Source of the DNA: Bacteroidales bacterium
GTDB taxonomy: Bacteria; Bacteroidota; Bacteroidia; Bacteroidales; UBA932
Direction of reading: 5' to 3'
Assembly (NCBI GenBank): GCA_030695025.1
Contig: JAUYTX010000013.1
Location: forward strand, 1 to 64,000
Length of the DNA: 64,000 nt
Position numbers and translations under genes: made by a program. Under the pieces are notes generated by a model, which had not been told where the DNA came from, did not search any database, and saw only the letters and a list, made by a program, of their open reading frames with translations. Shown here piece after piece: positions 54,384-63,375 of the stretch. Positions within the stretch are counted from its first letter, which is position 1. Every line of letters begins with the position of its first letter.

Positions 54384-55718
54384 ATGGCAACCATTTTAGA
54401 GCAGTTTAAATCTATTGTCAATTTTTCTGACCACATAGATATTGAGGGAACTACTGAGAGTATTAAAAAAGGAATAGATTTTAAAGGTCCTAATGCATGG
54501 ATTCTCTTTTTTGCGATAATTGTAGCATCGGTTGGTCTAAATGTAAACTCAATTCCTGTTATCATTGGTGCTATGTTAATTTCACCTCTTATGGGTCCTA
54601 TAATGGGAGCAGGGCTTGCAATTGGGGTAAATGACACTGAGCTGCTTCGCAAGGCTCTTAAAAACCTTGCCGTAATGGTCATAATCAGTCTGTTTGCATC
54701 GACTGCATATTTTATTATCTCTCCTCTTGCACTTGCAGAACCAACAGAACTGCTTGCAAGAACAAGACCTACAATTTATGATGTATTCATAGCACTTTTT
54801 GGTGGTCTGGCAGGAATCGTAGAGGGGTCAAAGAGGGATAAAGGAACAGTAATTGCCGGTGTTGCCATTGCAACGGCCCTTATGCCTCCGCTCTGTACAG
54901 CCGGCTATGGCCTGGCTAACGGCAATATGTCATATTTTGGTGGTGCCATGTATCTGTTTGCTATAAACTCAATATTCATAGCCCTTGCAACCTATCTTAT
55001 GGTAAGGTATATGAAGTTCCCCCACGTTCAGTTTGCCGATCCTGCAAAACAGCGAAGAGTCAGAAGAACAATCAGTCTCTTTACACTGATTCTTGTAGTT
55101 CCAAGTATCTATACGGGTTTTCTTGTTATACGTGAAAACTCTTTTAACCAGTCTGCCAAGAGATTTATAGCAGAGAACAAAACTCTTGCAAACGGATATA
55201 TTTACGACTACTCTGTTAATCATAAGGTAAAACCTTCTCATCTGGAAATTTCTATTGCCGGAGAGAGGCTTTCCGAAAACCAGAGAGAGATATTGTTCAC
55301 CAATCTCGAACGCCATGGTATAATGAGAAGTCAGGTTAACCTAAAGTTTAATGCACTTTATGAGGAGGGTTCGAGAGAGACCGAGATGCTAAAGGGCATT
55401 TTTGAAAGGACCGATCTGGAAATTGCCAGAAAGGATGAACTAATCAATGAGCTCCGCAAAGAACTTGATTCATACAGAACCAGAGAGATTCCATACGAAC
55501 AAATTACAAAAGAGATAAAAGCTCAACATCCTGAAATAATGTCACTTACAATTGCACGTGGTGCTGAAATATCATCAGCTCCTTATGCCTCAAAGGATCA
55601 GGTTGTTGCAATAATTAAATGGAAAGTGGAGCTCTCTGCAGCAGAGATAACCAAATTACAGGAGTGGCTATCTGTCAGATTAAATGTAACAAATGTTAAA
55701 ATTGTACAACTTAAATAG
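54384..55718 (+). CDS. DUF389 membrane protein
   Basis: A 444-residue inner-membrane protein. Residues about 40-255 contain six hydrophobic segments, with the conserved IPVIIGAMLISPLMGPIMGAGLAI and the GVAIATALMPPLC loop typical of DUF389. The C-terminal 190 residues form a soluble region with a coiled coil (RTDLEIARKDELINELRKELDSY). The function of the family is not established. The capA-like gene starts at the base after its stop codon, so the two are translated together. Confidence 0.85.
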   Translation: MATILEQFKSIVNFSDHIDIEGTTESIKKGIDFKGPNAWILFFAIIVASVGLNVNSIPVIIGAMLISPLMGPIMGAGLAIGVNDTELLRKALKNLAVMVIISLFASTAYFIISPLALAEPTELLARTRPTIYDVFIALFGGLAGIVEGSKRDKGTVIAGVAIATALMPPLCTAGYGLANGNMSYFGGAMYLFAINSIFIALATYLMVRYMKFPHVQFADPAKQRRVRRTISLFTLILVVPSIYTGFLVIRENSFNQSAKRFIAENKTLANGYIYDYSVNHKVKPSHLEISIAGERLSENQREILFTNLERHGIMRSQVNLKFNALYEEGSRETEMLKGIFERTDLEIARKDELINELRKELDSYRTREIPYEQITKEIKAQHPEIMSLTIARGAEISSAPYASKDQVVAIIKWKVELSAAEITKLQEWLSVRLNVTNVKIVQLK

Positions 55719-56786
55719 ATGAAGGTTATTGCGGTAGTTATTTTTCAGTTGATCTCGCTTCTCGCGGTGGGAAGCTCAGATACTCTGAAACTTCTCTTTA
55801 TTGGTGATGTGATGCAGCACGCTGCCCAACTGGATGCAGCATTCGACGGTAACGGCAAAAGAAGAGATGCCGCCTCATACAGCTATACCAGTTATTTTCA
55901 GTATCTTAAACCACATTTTAAAAAGGCAGATATTATAGCCGCCAATATGGAGACAACTTTTGGACCTGCTCCCTTTACCGGATATCCTGCGTTTTGCTCC
56001 CCATCTTCTCTGGCTCAGGAGGCTAAAGAGAGCGGAATTAACCTCTTTTTTGCTTCTAATAACCATTCGGTTGACAGAGGTGCTGCCGGATTAAAAGGGA
56101 CAATTGAACTGTATGAGCAGTTGGGCATCCCCTTTACAGGTATTTATCGTAACAGTAATGAGGAGTCGGCTAATCACCCGCTTATACTTAGCAAAAAGAA
56201 CATAAAAATTGCATTTCTTAACTACACCTATGGCACAAACGGCATAGCAGTACCCTCTCCATACATTGTTAAACTTCTGGATTCGTCAACTGTTCGCAGA
56301 GATCTTGCTGCTGCCCGTTTTGCAAAACCCGATTTTATAATTGTATCGGTTCATTGGGGAGAAGAGTATAAGCTTAGCCCTTCGATAAGCCAATTCAATT
56401 GGGAATCTCTCTTTTATGCTAACGGAGCTGATATTGTTATTGGATCACACCCACATGTTCCTCAGGATGTTGTGACATATCGTGACCCAAACGGTGATAT
56501 AGAACACATAACTGCCTACTCGCTTGGCAACGCAATTTCAAACATGACAGCAAAAGATACAAGAGTAGGTATAATGCTGGAGGTGTGTCTTGTAAAAACC
56601 TGTTTTGAGCAAAAAGAGCTGCTGCAACCTAAAGTTCACTATATTTGGACATCAAGACCTGCCGCAACAGGAGGTTACTTTACCATTGTTCCGATGAAAG
56701 AGTATTTGCAGGCACCCTCTGCCTTTGGTATTAATGGAGAGCATGAATTAATCGAAAGATATTACAACACATTTGAAAAGAGATGA
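55719..56786 (+). CDS. CapA/PgsA-family metallophosphatase-like protein
   Basis: A 355-residue protein of the poly-gamma-glutamate CapA family, with an N-terminal hydrophobic export signal. Metallophosphatase-fold motifs are FIGDVMQHAAQLD, ANMETTFGPAP, FASNNHSVDRGAAG, VSVHWGEEYKLSP and GSHPHVPQDVV. No other capsule genes are adjacent, so capsule synthesis is not implied. Its stop overlaps the phoH start by 4 bp (ATGA). Confidence 0.82.
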   Translation: MKVIAVVIFQLISLLAVGSSDTLKLLFIGDVMQHAAQLDAAFDGNGKRRDAASYSYTSYFQYLKPHFKKADIIAANMETTFGPAPFTGYPAFCSPSSLAQEAKESGINLFFASNNHSVDRGAAGLKGTIELYEQLGIPFTGIYRNSNEESANHPLILSKKNIKIAFLNYTYGTNGIAVPSPYIVKLLDSSTVRRDLAAARFAKPDFIIVSVHWGEEYKLSPSISQFNWESLFYANGADIVIGSHPHVPQDVVTYRDPNGDIEHITAYSLGNAISNMTAKDTRVGIMLEVCLVKTCFEQKELLQPKVHYIWTSRPAATGGYFTIVPMKEYLQAPSAFGINGEHELIERYYNTFEKR

Positions 56787-57730
56787 TAGAGAAAGTTATT
56801 AGATTGGAAGAGATAGATCCTGTAGATATTTACGGAGTAAAAAACAGGCTTATAGATCTGTTGGCGGCATATTTCCCCAAAATGAGAGTTGTTGCCAGAG
56901 GTTCAGAAATTAATCTAAAGGGAAGTGCGAAAGATATTAAGTTGTTCGAAGAGAAAATAAACAGACTGATAGAGATTCGCAGCAAAAAAAGGCGGCTGAG
57001 CGAAGATGATGTAAACTCTCTGTTTGTTGTCACACAATCAGGAGAGGTGATTAACGAACTTCCGGAAAATGAGATAATCGTTTACGGGAATGAGGGTAAG
57101 GTGATTAATGCCAGAACAATCAACCAAAAAAAGCTGGTGGAGTGTTATGAGAAAAGTGATCTTATTTTTGCAATCGGCCCTGCCGGTACAGGCAAGACAT
57201 ATACTGCCATTGCCCTGGCAGTAAGAGCATTAAAAAACAGAGAGGTAAAGAGATTGCTTCTTACCAGGCCTGCTGTTGAGGCAGGCGAGAGGCTGGGTTT
57301 TCTTCCTGGCGATATGCGTGACAAACTGGACCCATACCTTCAGCCTCTGTACGATGCCCTCAGAGATATGATTCCTGCAAAGAGGCTTGCCGAACTTATG
57401 GAAGATGGAATAATTCAGATTGCCCCACTAGCCTATATGAGAGACCGCACTCTTGAAAGTGCCTTTGTAATACTTGACGAGGCACAGAACACAACAATGG
57501 GTCAGCTAAAGATGTTCCTTACCCGTATGGGCAATAACTCCAAATTCATTGTCACAGGAGATGCTACACAAATTGACCTTCCAAAAAAGAGTGACTCCGG
57601 ACTGCTAAGAGGGGTTAAGATGACAGGTAAAATAACTGGAGTCTCTGTTGTTGAGTTTGACAAAGGGGATATCGTAAGACACCCCCTTGTTTCAAAAATT
57701 GTTCAGGCATTTGAAGATAGCGGAGAGTAA
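56783..57730 (+). CDS. phoH: PhoH-family ATPase
   Basis: A 315-residue P-loop ATPase of the PhoH/PhoL group. An N-terminal single-strand RNA-binding-like region (residues 1-105) precedes Walker A FAIGPAGTGKTYTAIALAV and a conserved LLTRPAVEAGERLGFLPGDM segment. Walker B is FVILDEAQNTT, and LTRMGNNSKFIVTGDATQIDLP follows. A role in RNA processing is likely from the family. It is the last gene of its operon and is convergent with the deacylase. Confidence 0.92.
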   Translation: MIEKVIRLEEIDPVDIYGVKNRLIDLLAAYFPKMRVVARGSEINLKGSAKDIKLFEEKINRLIEIRSKKRRLSEDDVNSLFVVTQSGEVINELPENEIIVYGNEGKVINARTINQKKLVECYEKSDLIFAIGPAGTGKTYTAIALAVRALKNREVKRLLLTRPAVEAGERLGFLPGDMRDKLDPYLQPLYDALRDMIPAKRLAELMEDGIIQIAPLAYMRDRTLESAFVILDEAQNTTMGQLKMFLTRMGNNSKFIVTGDATQIDLPKKSDSGLLRGVKMTGKITGVSVVEFDKGDIVRHPLVSKIVQAFEDSGE

Positions 57731-57758
57731 ATCCGTAAAAGATTTAATCTCAAAGCTG

Positions 57759-59390
57759 TTATCCTCTGCGAAGAACTCCTCCTCCCATTTTACCGGTTGG
57801 AGAACCATTAGAAATTGTCCATATACCATTTACAAGCACCTCATTAATCCCTGTGGCAAACTGGTGTGGCTGTGCAAATGTTGCTGTATCGATAATTTTT
57901 TCAGTGTCAAACACCACAATATCTGCCTGATAACCCGGTATCAGCAATCCTCTGTTTTTGAGTCCGAGTCTCTCTGCAGGCAACATTGTACATTTTTTAA
58001 CCGCCTCTGCTACGCTCATTAATGATTCCTCTCTGCAATATTTTCCGATAAAACGAGGGAATGTACCGTATGAGCGCGGGTGTGGCATACTCTGCCCCAG
58101 CGGACCTTCCGGTGAATACACGCTACCGTCGGAAGCCGGCATTCCAAGAGGATGTGAAAGAAACATCTTCACGTTCTCTTCTGTCATTGCAAATCCAATT
58201 ATACTAACCGAGACCCTCTCTTCAATCAGCAAATCCCTGATGAATGGCCATGGATCTTTTCCTGTCAGTTTACTGCACTCCTCAACATTCAAGCCGATAA
58301 ACCTCTTGTTGTCTTCTTGTTTGCAAGAGGTTACCACAACATTTTGAGGTCCTCCCAGGCGTTTGATTCGTGACATTGCATACTCCCCGATTTTCCCGGA
58401 GATTGTCTCGTCTTTCAATCTTGCAATTATCTCATCTTTTGTGCCTTGTCTTTCACTCAAAGGAATAAATGTCGACATGCCGGTAGAGAAAGCTGTGTAC
58501 GGATATCTGTCAAAGGCAATATCCAAACCTCCGGCTCTGGCTTGCTCAATCTGCTTTAGTAGAGCAGGAGCTTTATGCCAGTTTGCTGCGTTTTGTGCCT
58601 TGAGGTGTGATATCTGGAGCTTTACTCCGGCCGCTCTTGCAATATCTATTGACTCGGCAACAGACTCTTCGACTCTGTCATCTTCGTTCCTCATATGTAT
58701 TGCAAACAGCCCTCCGTATTTGGCTACCACTTTGCAAAGTTCAGCAATCTCTTCGTTTGTTGCGTATGAACCCGGAGTGTACTCCAGTCCGCATGAAATT
58801 CCCATTGCTCCCTGCTCCATCTGAAGTTCAAGAATGCTCTTCATTCTCTCCAGTTGCTCCTGGGTTGCCCTTACATCATTTTCTCCCACTACAAATTCCC
58901 TCAACTGTCCCTGGCCTACAAAAGATCCAAGATTAATTCCGTTTTGCTGGGCTGACATATCGCCAAAGAAGTTGTCCAAATTTTCCCATTTCTTACCGGG
59001 AAAAGGAGATCCTCCACAATTGCCTGCAATGTCTGTTGTTACCCCTTGATAGATTTTACTGTCACCAAGCGGGGCAGAAAACATGTTGTCATCGGTATGA
59101 GTGTGTATATCAATAAAACCAGGTGAGACAGCAGCCCCTTTAGCATCAACAACAATATCGGCACTCTCTCCAAGAGAGGTTGCCATGGCAGTTATTTTAC
59201 CATCTTTGATTCCGATTTCACCCGGATAGGGTCTTCCTCCCTCTCCGTTGTAAATAATTCCTCCTTTGATAATTGTATCAAAACGATTATTGGCCCTGAT
59301 AATTGAGCCACCTGCAAAACCAAGACCCAGAGCTGCTCCTGAAATAACAGATGTCCTGATGAAGTCTCTTCTGGAAATTTTACTGCCCAT
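57759..59390 (-). CDS. Tat-exported N-acyl-D-amino-acid deacylase-like amidohydrolase
   Basis: A 543-residue metal-dependent hydrolase. It starts with a twin-arginine signal (KISRRDFIRTSVISGAALGLGFAG), so it is probably folded before export. The amidohydrolase motifs are VSPGFIDIHTHTDDNMF (metal His pair), GNCGGSPF, FAIHMRNEDD, QISHLKAQNAANWH and the metal Asp in ASDGSVYSPEGP. Members cleave N-acyl-D-amino acids or dihydropyrimidine-like amides; the substrate is not evident. It lies 19 bp after apbE. Confidence 0.88.
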   Translation of the reverse strand: MGSKISRRDFIRTSVISGAALGLGFAGGSIIRANNRFDTIIKGGIIYNGEGGRPYPGEIGIKDGKITAMATSLGESADIVVDAKGAAVSPGFIDIHTHTDDNMFSAPLGDSKIYQGVTTDIAGNCGGSPFPGKKWENLDNFFGDMSAQQNGINLGSFVGQGQLREFVVGENDVRATQEQLERMKSILELQMEQGAMGISCGLEYTPGSYATNEEIAELCKVVAKYGGLFAIHMRNEDDRVEESVAESIDIARAAGVKLQISHLKAQNAANWHKAPALLKQIEQARAGGLDIAFDRYPYTAFSTGMSTFIPLSERQGTKDEIIARLKDETISGKIGEYAMSRIKRLGGPQNVVVTSCKQEDNKRFIGLNVEECSKLTGKDPWPFIRDLLIEERVSVSIIGFAMTEENVKMFLSHPLGMPASDGSVYSPEGPLGQSMPHPRSYGTFPRFIGKYCREESLMSVAEAVKKCTMLPAERLGLKNRGLLIPGYQADIVVFDTEKIIDTATFAQPHQFATGINEVLVNGIWTISNGSPTGKMGGGVLRRG

Positions 59391-59409
59391 ATTTTAAGTT
59401 TTTTAAGGT

Positions 59410-60417
59410 TTATTGCTTGGTTTTGATTCCTTTACTCATGTAAACTTCAAGTTTACCATCCTTTGAATAGATAAGGTATCCCTCTATTCCGGGGGTCTTT
59501 TCAATCACCTCGATGGATTTTTCAAGTCCCGCAACCATGAAGTATGTTCCGTAAGCATCGGCAGTCATGGCATCGGCAGCAATAACAGTTGCACTCAGTA
59601 AATTATCTCTTACCGGATATCCTGTTTTGGGATTTATTGTGTGAGAATATTTCTCCCCGTTCTCTTCATAAAACTTCCGGTAGTTTCCGGATGTGGCAAG
59701 ACCACCTCCGCTAAGTAACAATATGTCCTGAATTTCGTGACCCTGAATCATGTTACCTTCTAAAGGCTTGTCTATTCCCACGCTCCAGCTTTTGCCTTTA
59801 GGATTAACCCCTTTGCAAAAAATCTCTCCTCCAATCTCGATCAGATAATTTTTTATTCCCAGATTGTCAAATGCCCTCCCTATCACATCTGCTGTGTAGC
59901 CTTGTGCAATTGCGTTAAAATTAAGCTTTACTCCCGGGCTCTTCTTGATAATTTTTGTTCCCTCAAGGGCAACTTTATCCATTCCGACAAATTGCATAAC
60001 AGAGTCTATAATCTGTTGATTTACTGTTGCTTTATTCTTAAATCCAAACCCCCATATGTCAAACAAAGGGGCGGCTGACACATCAAACAGACCCTCTGAA
60101 ATTCTATACATTTCAACAGAACGGTTAAAGACATCGGCAAACATAATGTCTACCTTAACAGAGTCACCGTTGTTTACTTGTGAAATTATTGATTCGGGAT
60201 TATATCCGCTCATTGAGAAATCAACCATCTTAAGAAGCGATTCTGTCAATGAATCGGGAACAAAATCTACATCATTGGAATAGACAATGTGATATGTGGT
60301 ACCCTGTGTAAATCCATCTATGGTTTTGTATTCTGTTTTTTCTTTGCAACCTATTGCAATTACCGCTGTTATGAATAAAAGGGGTAGAATTTTTCTGAAG
60401 AGGGGGTAATATTTCAT
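59410..60417 (-). CDS. apbE: FAD:protein FMN transferase
   Basis: Attaches FMN covalently to a Thr residue of target proteins such as Rnf/Nqr subunits. The 335-residue lipoprotein has a signal ending LFITAVIAIGC. Conserved segments are FTQGTTYHIVYS, FDVSAAPLFDIWGFG, LNFNAIAQGYTADVIGR, YLIEIGGEIFCKG, and SATVIAADAMTADAYGTYFMV with the metal-binding Asp. The ATG at 60417 is preferred to the one at 60429, which would be only 7 nt from the -7 box. No rnf or nqr gene is in the window. Confidence 0.93.
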   Translation of the reverse strand: MKYYPLFRKILPLLFITAVIAIGCKEKTEYKTIDGFTQGTTYHIVYSNDVDFVPDSLTESLLKMVDFSMSGYNPESIISQVNNGDSVKVDIMFADVFNRSVEMYRISEGLFDVSAAPLFDIWGFGFKNKATVNQQIIDSVMQFVGMDKVALEGTKIIKKSPGVKLNFNAIAQGYTADVIGRAFDNLGIKNYLIEIGGEIFCKGVNPKGKSWSVGIDKPLEGNMIQGHEIQDILLLSGGGLATSGNYRKFYEENGEKYSHTINPKTGYPVRDNLLSATVIAADAMTADAYGTYFMVAGLEKSIEVIEKTPGIEGYLIYSKDGKLEVYMSKGIKTKQ

Positions 60418-60436
60418 TGTGAGGATCATTTTGGCA

Positions 60437-60444
60437 CAAATTTA
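60437..60444 (-). promoter_or_regulatory. -7 box of apbE-deacylase operon
   Basis: On the minus strand this reads TAAATTTG, a perfect match. It ends 19 nt before the preferred ATG at 60417. It is divergent from the box at 60458-60465. Confidence 0.6.
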
Positions 60445-60457
60445 GAATAAAAAAGCA

Positions 60458-60465
60458 TATCTTTG
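60458..60465 (+). promoter_or_regulatory. -7 box of FISUMP lipoprotein gene
   Basis: TATCTTTG matches TAnnTTTG. A TTTG at 60430-60433 lies 24 nt upstream, slightly long for a -33 element. The ATG at 60492 is 26 nt downstream. Confidence 0.55.
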
Positions 60466-60491
60466 TCCACTAATTCGACAGCGGTTATTAT

Positions 60492-61505
60492 ATGAAAAAA
60501 TATTTTGGTCTTCTTCCGTTAACACTAGTTATTACACTTATTGCTTTCTCATCTTGTAAAAAAGATGATCCTGCTGATGATTCTCAGTACATGGAGGGTT
60601 CTATGGCTTTTGCTTTACCTAAATATCTGATTGCAAAATCGCCGGTAGAACTTGAAGTAAGCGGCATTACCCTTCCTGCATCAGGAATCACATATAAATG
60701 GAATACTACAGGTTTTGGCGTTGACTCGATAGTTGGACAAAAGGTAACTGTAACTGCACCTGCAGCCTGGGGAGATTATTCGGTGATAGTCACTGCAACC
60801 CACCCCGAATACAACTCCGCTGTAATAACAAAATCAACAACTGTAATTGACCCCTCTTCAAAAAGCAGCTTCTCCGGAATTGTTAAGACCAATGATTCTA
60901 TTATTGACTCCAGAGACGGAACTGTTTACTATTACAAAACATTTGACAAACTAAACTGGTTTGTTAGTAACCTCAATTGGAAAGGCGCAGGAAAACCTTA
61001 TCAGAACGAGTCTGCCCTTTCAGAAGTTTTAGGTATGCTATATTCCTGGAGTGAAGCTACAGGAGGTGTAAACAGAACAGGGCTTGGGAACGGGCCTCAG
61101 GGTGTTTGCCCTCAAGGTTGGTCTTTGCCAACAAGAGAAGATTGGGAGAACTTTGGCTCGGCAGTTAAAGGGGCTCCACTTTCATTTGATGATAATTGGG
61201 CAGGAATAGGTTCAAAAGCAGCAGTGAACGCAATGCTTAACGGAAAAAGCATGTGGAAATACAGCCCCGACAATATGAAAGAGAACAACTCAGGCTGGAA
61301 TGCAATTCCTGCAGGCAGTTCAACCAATAACTTCAACTATTTTACCAACATTAATATGTTTGGTTTCTGGTGGAGTGCATCCCAAAAAGACTCCACTAAC
61401 GGAGAATATCGTTTTATCCACTTTGACAACTCATCTTTCCCTTATAACTTCGCAAACAAGGCAAACTTCGGGGCATCTGTCAGGTGTGTTAAACTCGCTA
61501 AATAG
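60492..61505 (+). CDS. FISUMP-domain lipoprotein
   Basis: A 337-residue probable lipoprotein (lipobox AFSSCKKDD, Cys22). Residues about 35-125 form a beta-sandwich-like region (PVELEVSGITLPASGITYKWNTT), and the C-terminal part is the Fibrobacter succinogenes major paralogous domain, recognisable by RDGTVYYYKTF, GVCPQGWSLPTREDW, FGFWWSAS and the final FGASVRCVK. FISUMP proteins are common in anaerobic Bacteroidota and of unknown function; they resemble C-type-lectin-like folds. Confidence 0.8.
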   Translation: MKKYFGLLPLTLVITLIAFSSCKKDDPADDSQYMEGSMAFALPKYLIAKSPVELEVSGITLPASGITYKWNTTGFGVDSIVGQKVTVTAPAAWGDYSVIVTATHPEYNSAVITKSTTVIDPSSKSSFSGIVKTNDSIIDSRDGTVYYYKTFDKLNWFVSNLNWKGAGKPYQNESALSEVLGMLYSWSEATGGVNRTGLGNGPQGVCPQGWSLPTREDWENFGSAVKGAPLSFDDNWAGIGSKAAVNAMLNGKSMWKYSPDNMKENNSGWNAIPAGSSTNNFNYFTNINMFGFWWSASQKDSTNGEYRFIHFDNSSFPYNFANKANFGASVRCVKLAK

Positions 61506-61531
61506 TTTATTAACTTAAATAAAAAGAAATT

Positions 61532-62128
61532 ATGAAACTGTCAAAAGGCATTATTGCATTATTGGTAGTCCTCGGTGTGGTATTAATTACTTTTATGTGG
61601 GCTAAAAATGGCTACAACCGCATGGTTGGCAATGAGGAACAGGTAACTACAGCCTGGTCGCAGGTTGAGAATGTATATCAAAGAAGGGCTGACCTTATCC
61701 CAAATCTTGTTGCAACAGTTCAGGGTTATGCCTCTCACGAAAGAGAGACACTTGAAGGTGTTGTAAATGCAAGGGCAAAGGCAACTCAAACTACAATTGA
61801 CCCTGCCAACATGACCCAGGCACAGATGGCTAACTTCCAGCAGACTCAGGGAGAACTCTCTCAGGCACTGGGCAGGCTGATGGTCGTTGTTGAGAGATAT
61901 CCCGATCTTAAAGCCAATCAAAACTTTTTGGAACTACAGGCTCAGCTTGAAGGAACAGAGAACAGGATCACAGTTGAGAGGCAGAAATACAACGAGGTTG
62001 TAAGAGTTTACAATACAAATATCCGCCGTTTCCCGTCAAATATTCTTGCCGGCATATTCGGATTTGAGAGAAAGATTAACTTCGAGGCCAAAGAGGGTGC
62101 AGATGTTGCCCCTGTTGTTCAGTTTTAA
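61532..62128 (+). CDS. lemA: LemA-family protein
   Basis: A 198-residue protein with one N-terminal membrane segment (GIIALLVVLGVVLITFMWA) and a cytosolic or periplasmic helical domain. Conserved features are NRMVGNEEQVTTAWSQVENVYQRRADLIPNLVATVQGYA, FQQTQGELSQALGRLMVVVERYPDLKANQNF and the end RFPSNILAGIFGFERK. The biochemical role is unknown. It leads a cluster with two TPM-domain genes, a standard LemA-TPM neighbourhood. Confidence 0.93.
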   Translation: MKLSKGIIALLVVLGVVLITFMWAKNGYNRMVGNEEQVTTAWSQVENVYQRRADLIPNLVATVQGYASHERETLEGVVNARAKATQTTIDPANMTQAQMANFQQTQGELSQALGRLMVVVERYPDLKANQNFLELQAQLEGTENRITVERQKYNEVVRVYNTNIRRFPSNILAGIFGFERKINFEAKEGADVAPVVQF

Positions 62129-62130
62129 CC

Positions 62131-62568
62131 GTGGCCTCATCGGAATTTTTGTCAAAAAGTGAGCAGAGTCAGATTGTTAAGGCTATTGAATCTGCAGAGC
62201 TCAACACATCGGGAGAGATAAGAGTTCATCTTGAATCAACATGTGCAGGTGACCCTGTTGCCCGTACTGTTTATCTCTTCGGTAAACTGGGTATGCACAA
62301 AACCAGGGAAAGGAACGGCGTGTTGATATATATCGCATGGAAATCCCATAAGTTTGCAATCATAGGCGACAGCGGAATAAATTCAAAGGTTCCTGAAAAT
62401 TTCTGGGAGGAAGAGAAGGAGATTCTGCTTGGATTCTTAAAGGAGGGCAAGATTGCAGATGGACTCACCGAAGTTATTAAACTTGCGGGTAATAAGCTTA
62501 AAGAATTTTTCCCATACCAACAGGACGATACAAATGAACAAAGCAACGAAATCTCTTTTGGCGATTAG
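62131..62568 (+). CDS. TPM-domain protein, soluble
   Basis: A 145-residue TPM-domain protein without a signal peptide, starting at GTG 62131, 2 bp after lemA. The TPM fold is seen in IVKAIESAELNTSGEIRVHLEST, GVLIYIAWKSHKFAIIGDSGIN and EEKEILLGFLKEGKIADGLTEVIKLAG. The family is linked to phosphatase-like or membrane-quality roles. The next TPM gene starts inside its last 35 bp. Confidence 0.85.
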   Translation: MASSEFLSKSEQSQIVKAIESAELNTSGEIRVHLESTCAGDPVARTVYLFGKLGMHKTRERNGVLIYIAWKSHKFAIIGDSGINSKVPENFWEEEKEILLGFLKEGKIADGLTEVIKLAGNKLKEFFPYQQDDTNEQSNEISFGD

Positions 62569-63355
62569 ATATCTGGCGGTTTTCACCGCTTTGATTCTAA
62601 CCTGGAGTAACTCATATGCGCAGATTCCTTCAAGACCCTCACCTCCTGTTCTTGTAAACGACCTGGCGTCTGTTTTCACATCTACTGAAAGGAGCGAACT
62701 TGAAAGAAGGCTTGTAGAATTCGCCAATAACACTTCTAATCAAATTGTAATCGTTACCCTTAGCACTCTTGACGGAAACGACAAAGCTCAGGTAGCCTTT
62801 TCAATAGGGCAAACCTGGGGAGTGGGTGATTCCAAATTCAATAATGGTCTTGTAATTCTGGTTAAGCCCAAAAAAGGATCCGAGAGGGGAGAAGCCTTTA
62901 TAGCAACAGGTTACGGTCTGGAGGGGGCACTTCCGGATGCAGTTTGCAAGAGAGTTGTTGAAAACGAGATGATTCCTTTTTTTCGTCAGAACAGGTACTA
63001 CGACGGACTGATGGCATCTCTGGATGTTATTCTGCCTATTGCTGCCGGTGAATATAGTCATAGTCAATACACTAAAGGAGCAGATGGCTCTTTCCTCCCG
63101 GCAATAGCTGTTCTATTTTTCGTAATTGTTTTTATTGTCTCTATGATTTCCAAAAAAGGTGGTGGCACAACCAACCTTGGAGGAGGCAATAAAAGAGGTC
63201 CAAGCGCATTGGATTTACTGTTATTGGGTTCAATTCTCTCATCTGCCGGAAGAGGCCGCTCAGGTGGTTTCGGTGGCGGAGGATTCGGAGGTGGAGGTTT
63301 CGGTGGTTTCGGTGGCGGAGGATTTGGTGGAGGCGGTGCCGGAGGAAGCTGGTAA
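62534..63355 (+). CDS. TPM-domain membrane protein with glycine-rich tail
   Basis: A 273-residue protein, taking the ATG at 62534. A signal-like segment (LLAIRYLAVFTALILTW) precedes the TPM domain (PPVLVNDLASVFTSTERSELERRL, GDSKFNNGLVILVKPKKG, AFIATGYGLEGALPDAVCKRVVENEM). A membrane segment follows (AIAVLFFVIVFIVSMIS), and the last 50 residues are almost all Gly and Phe (GGGFGGGGFGG), as in YgcG-type proteins. Upstream in-frame starts are within the previous gene and are not needed. It ends the lemA operon. Confidence 0.85.
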   Translation: MNKATKSLLAIRYLAVFTALILTWSNSYAQIPSRPSPPVLVNDLASVFTSTERSELERRLVEFANNTSNQIVIVTLSTLDGNDKAQVAFSIGQTWGVGDSKFNNGLVILVKPKKGSERGEAFIATGYGLEGALPDAVCKRVVENEMIPFFRQNRYYDGLMASLDVILPIAAGEYSHSQYTKGADGSFLPAIAVLFFVIVFIVSMISKKGGGTTNLGGGNKRGPSALDLLLLGSILSSAGRGRSGGFGGGGFGGGGFGGFGGGGFGGGGAGGSW

Positions 63356-63375
63356 AAGCCTCCCCCATTAACCAT

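Noticed and set aside
55719-56786. Capsule biosynthesis cluster around the CapA-like gene
   Set aside because: The neighbours are DUF389 and phoH; no capB/capC-like ligase is present.
63064-63375. Minus-strand proline-rich frame
   Set aside because: It is the complement of the Gly-rich tail of the TPM protein.
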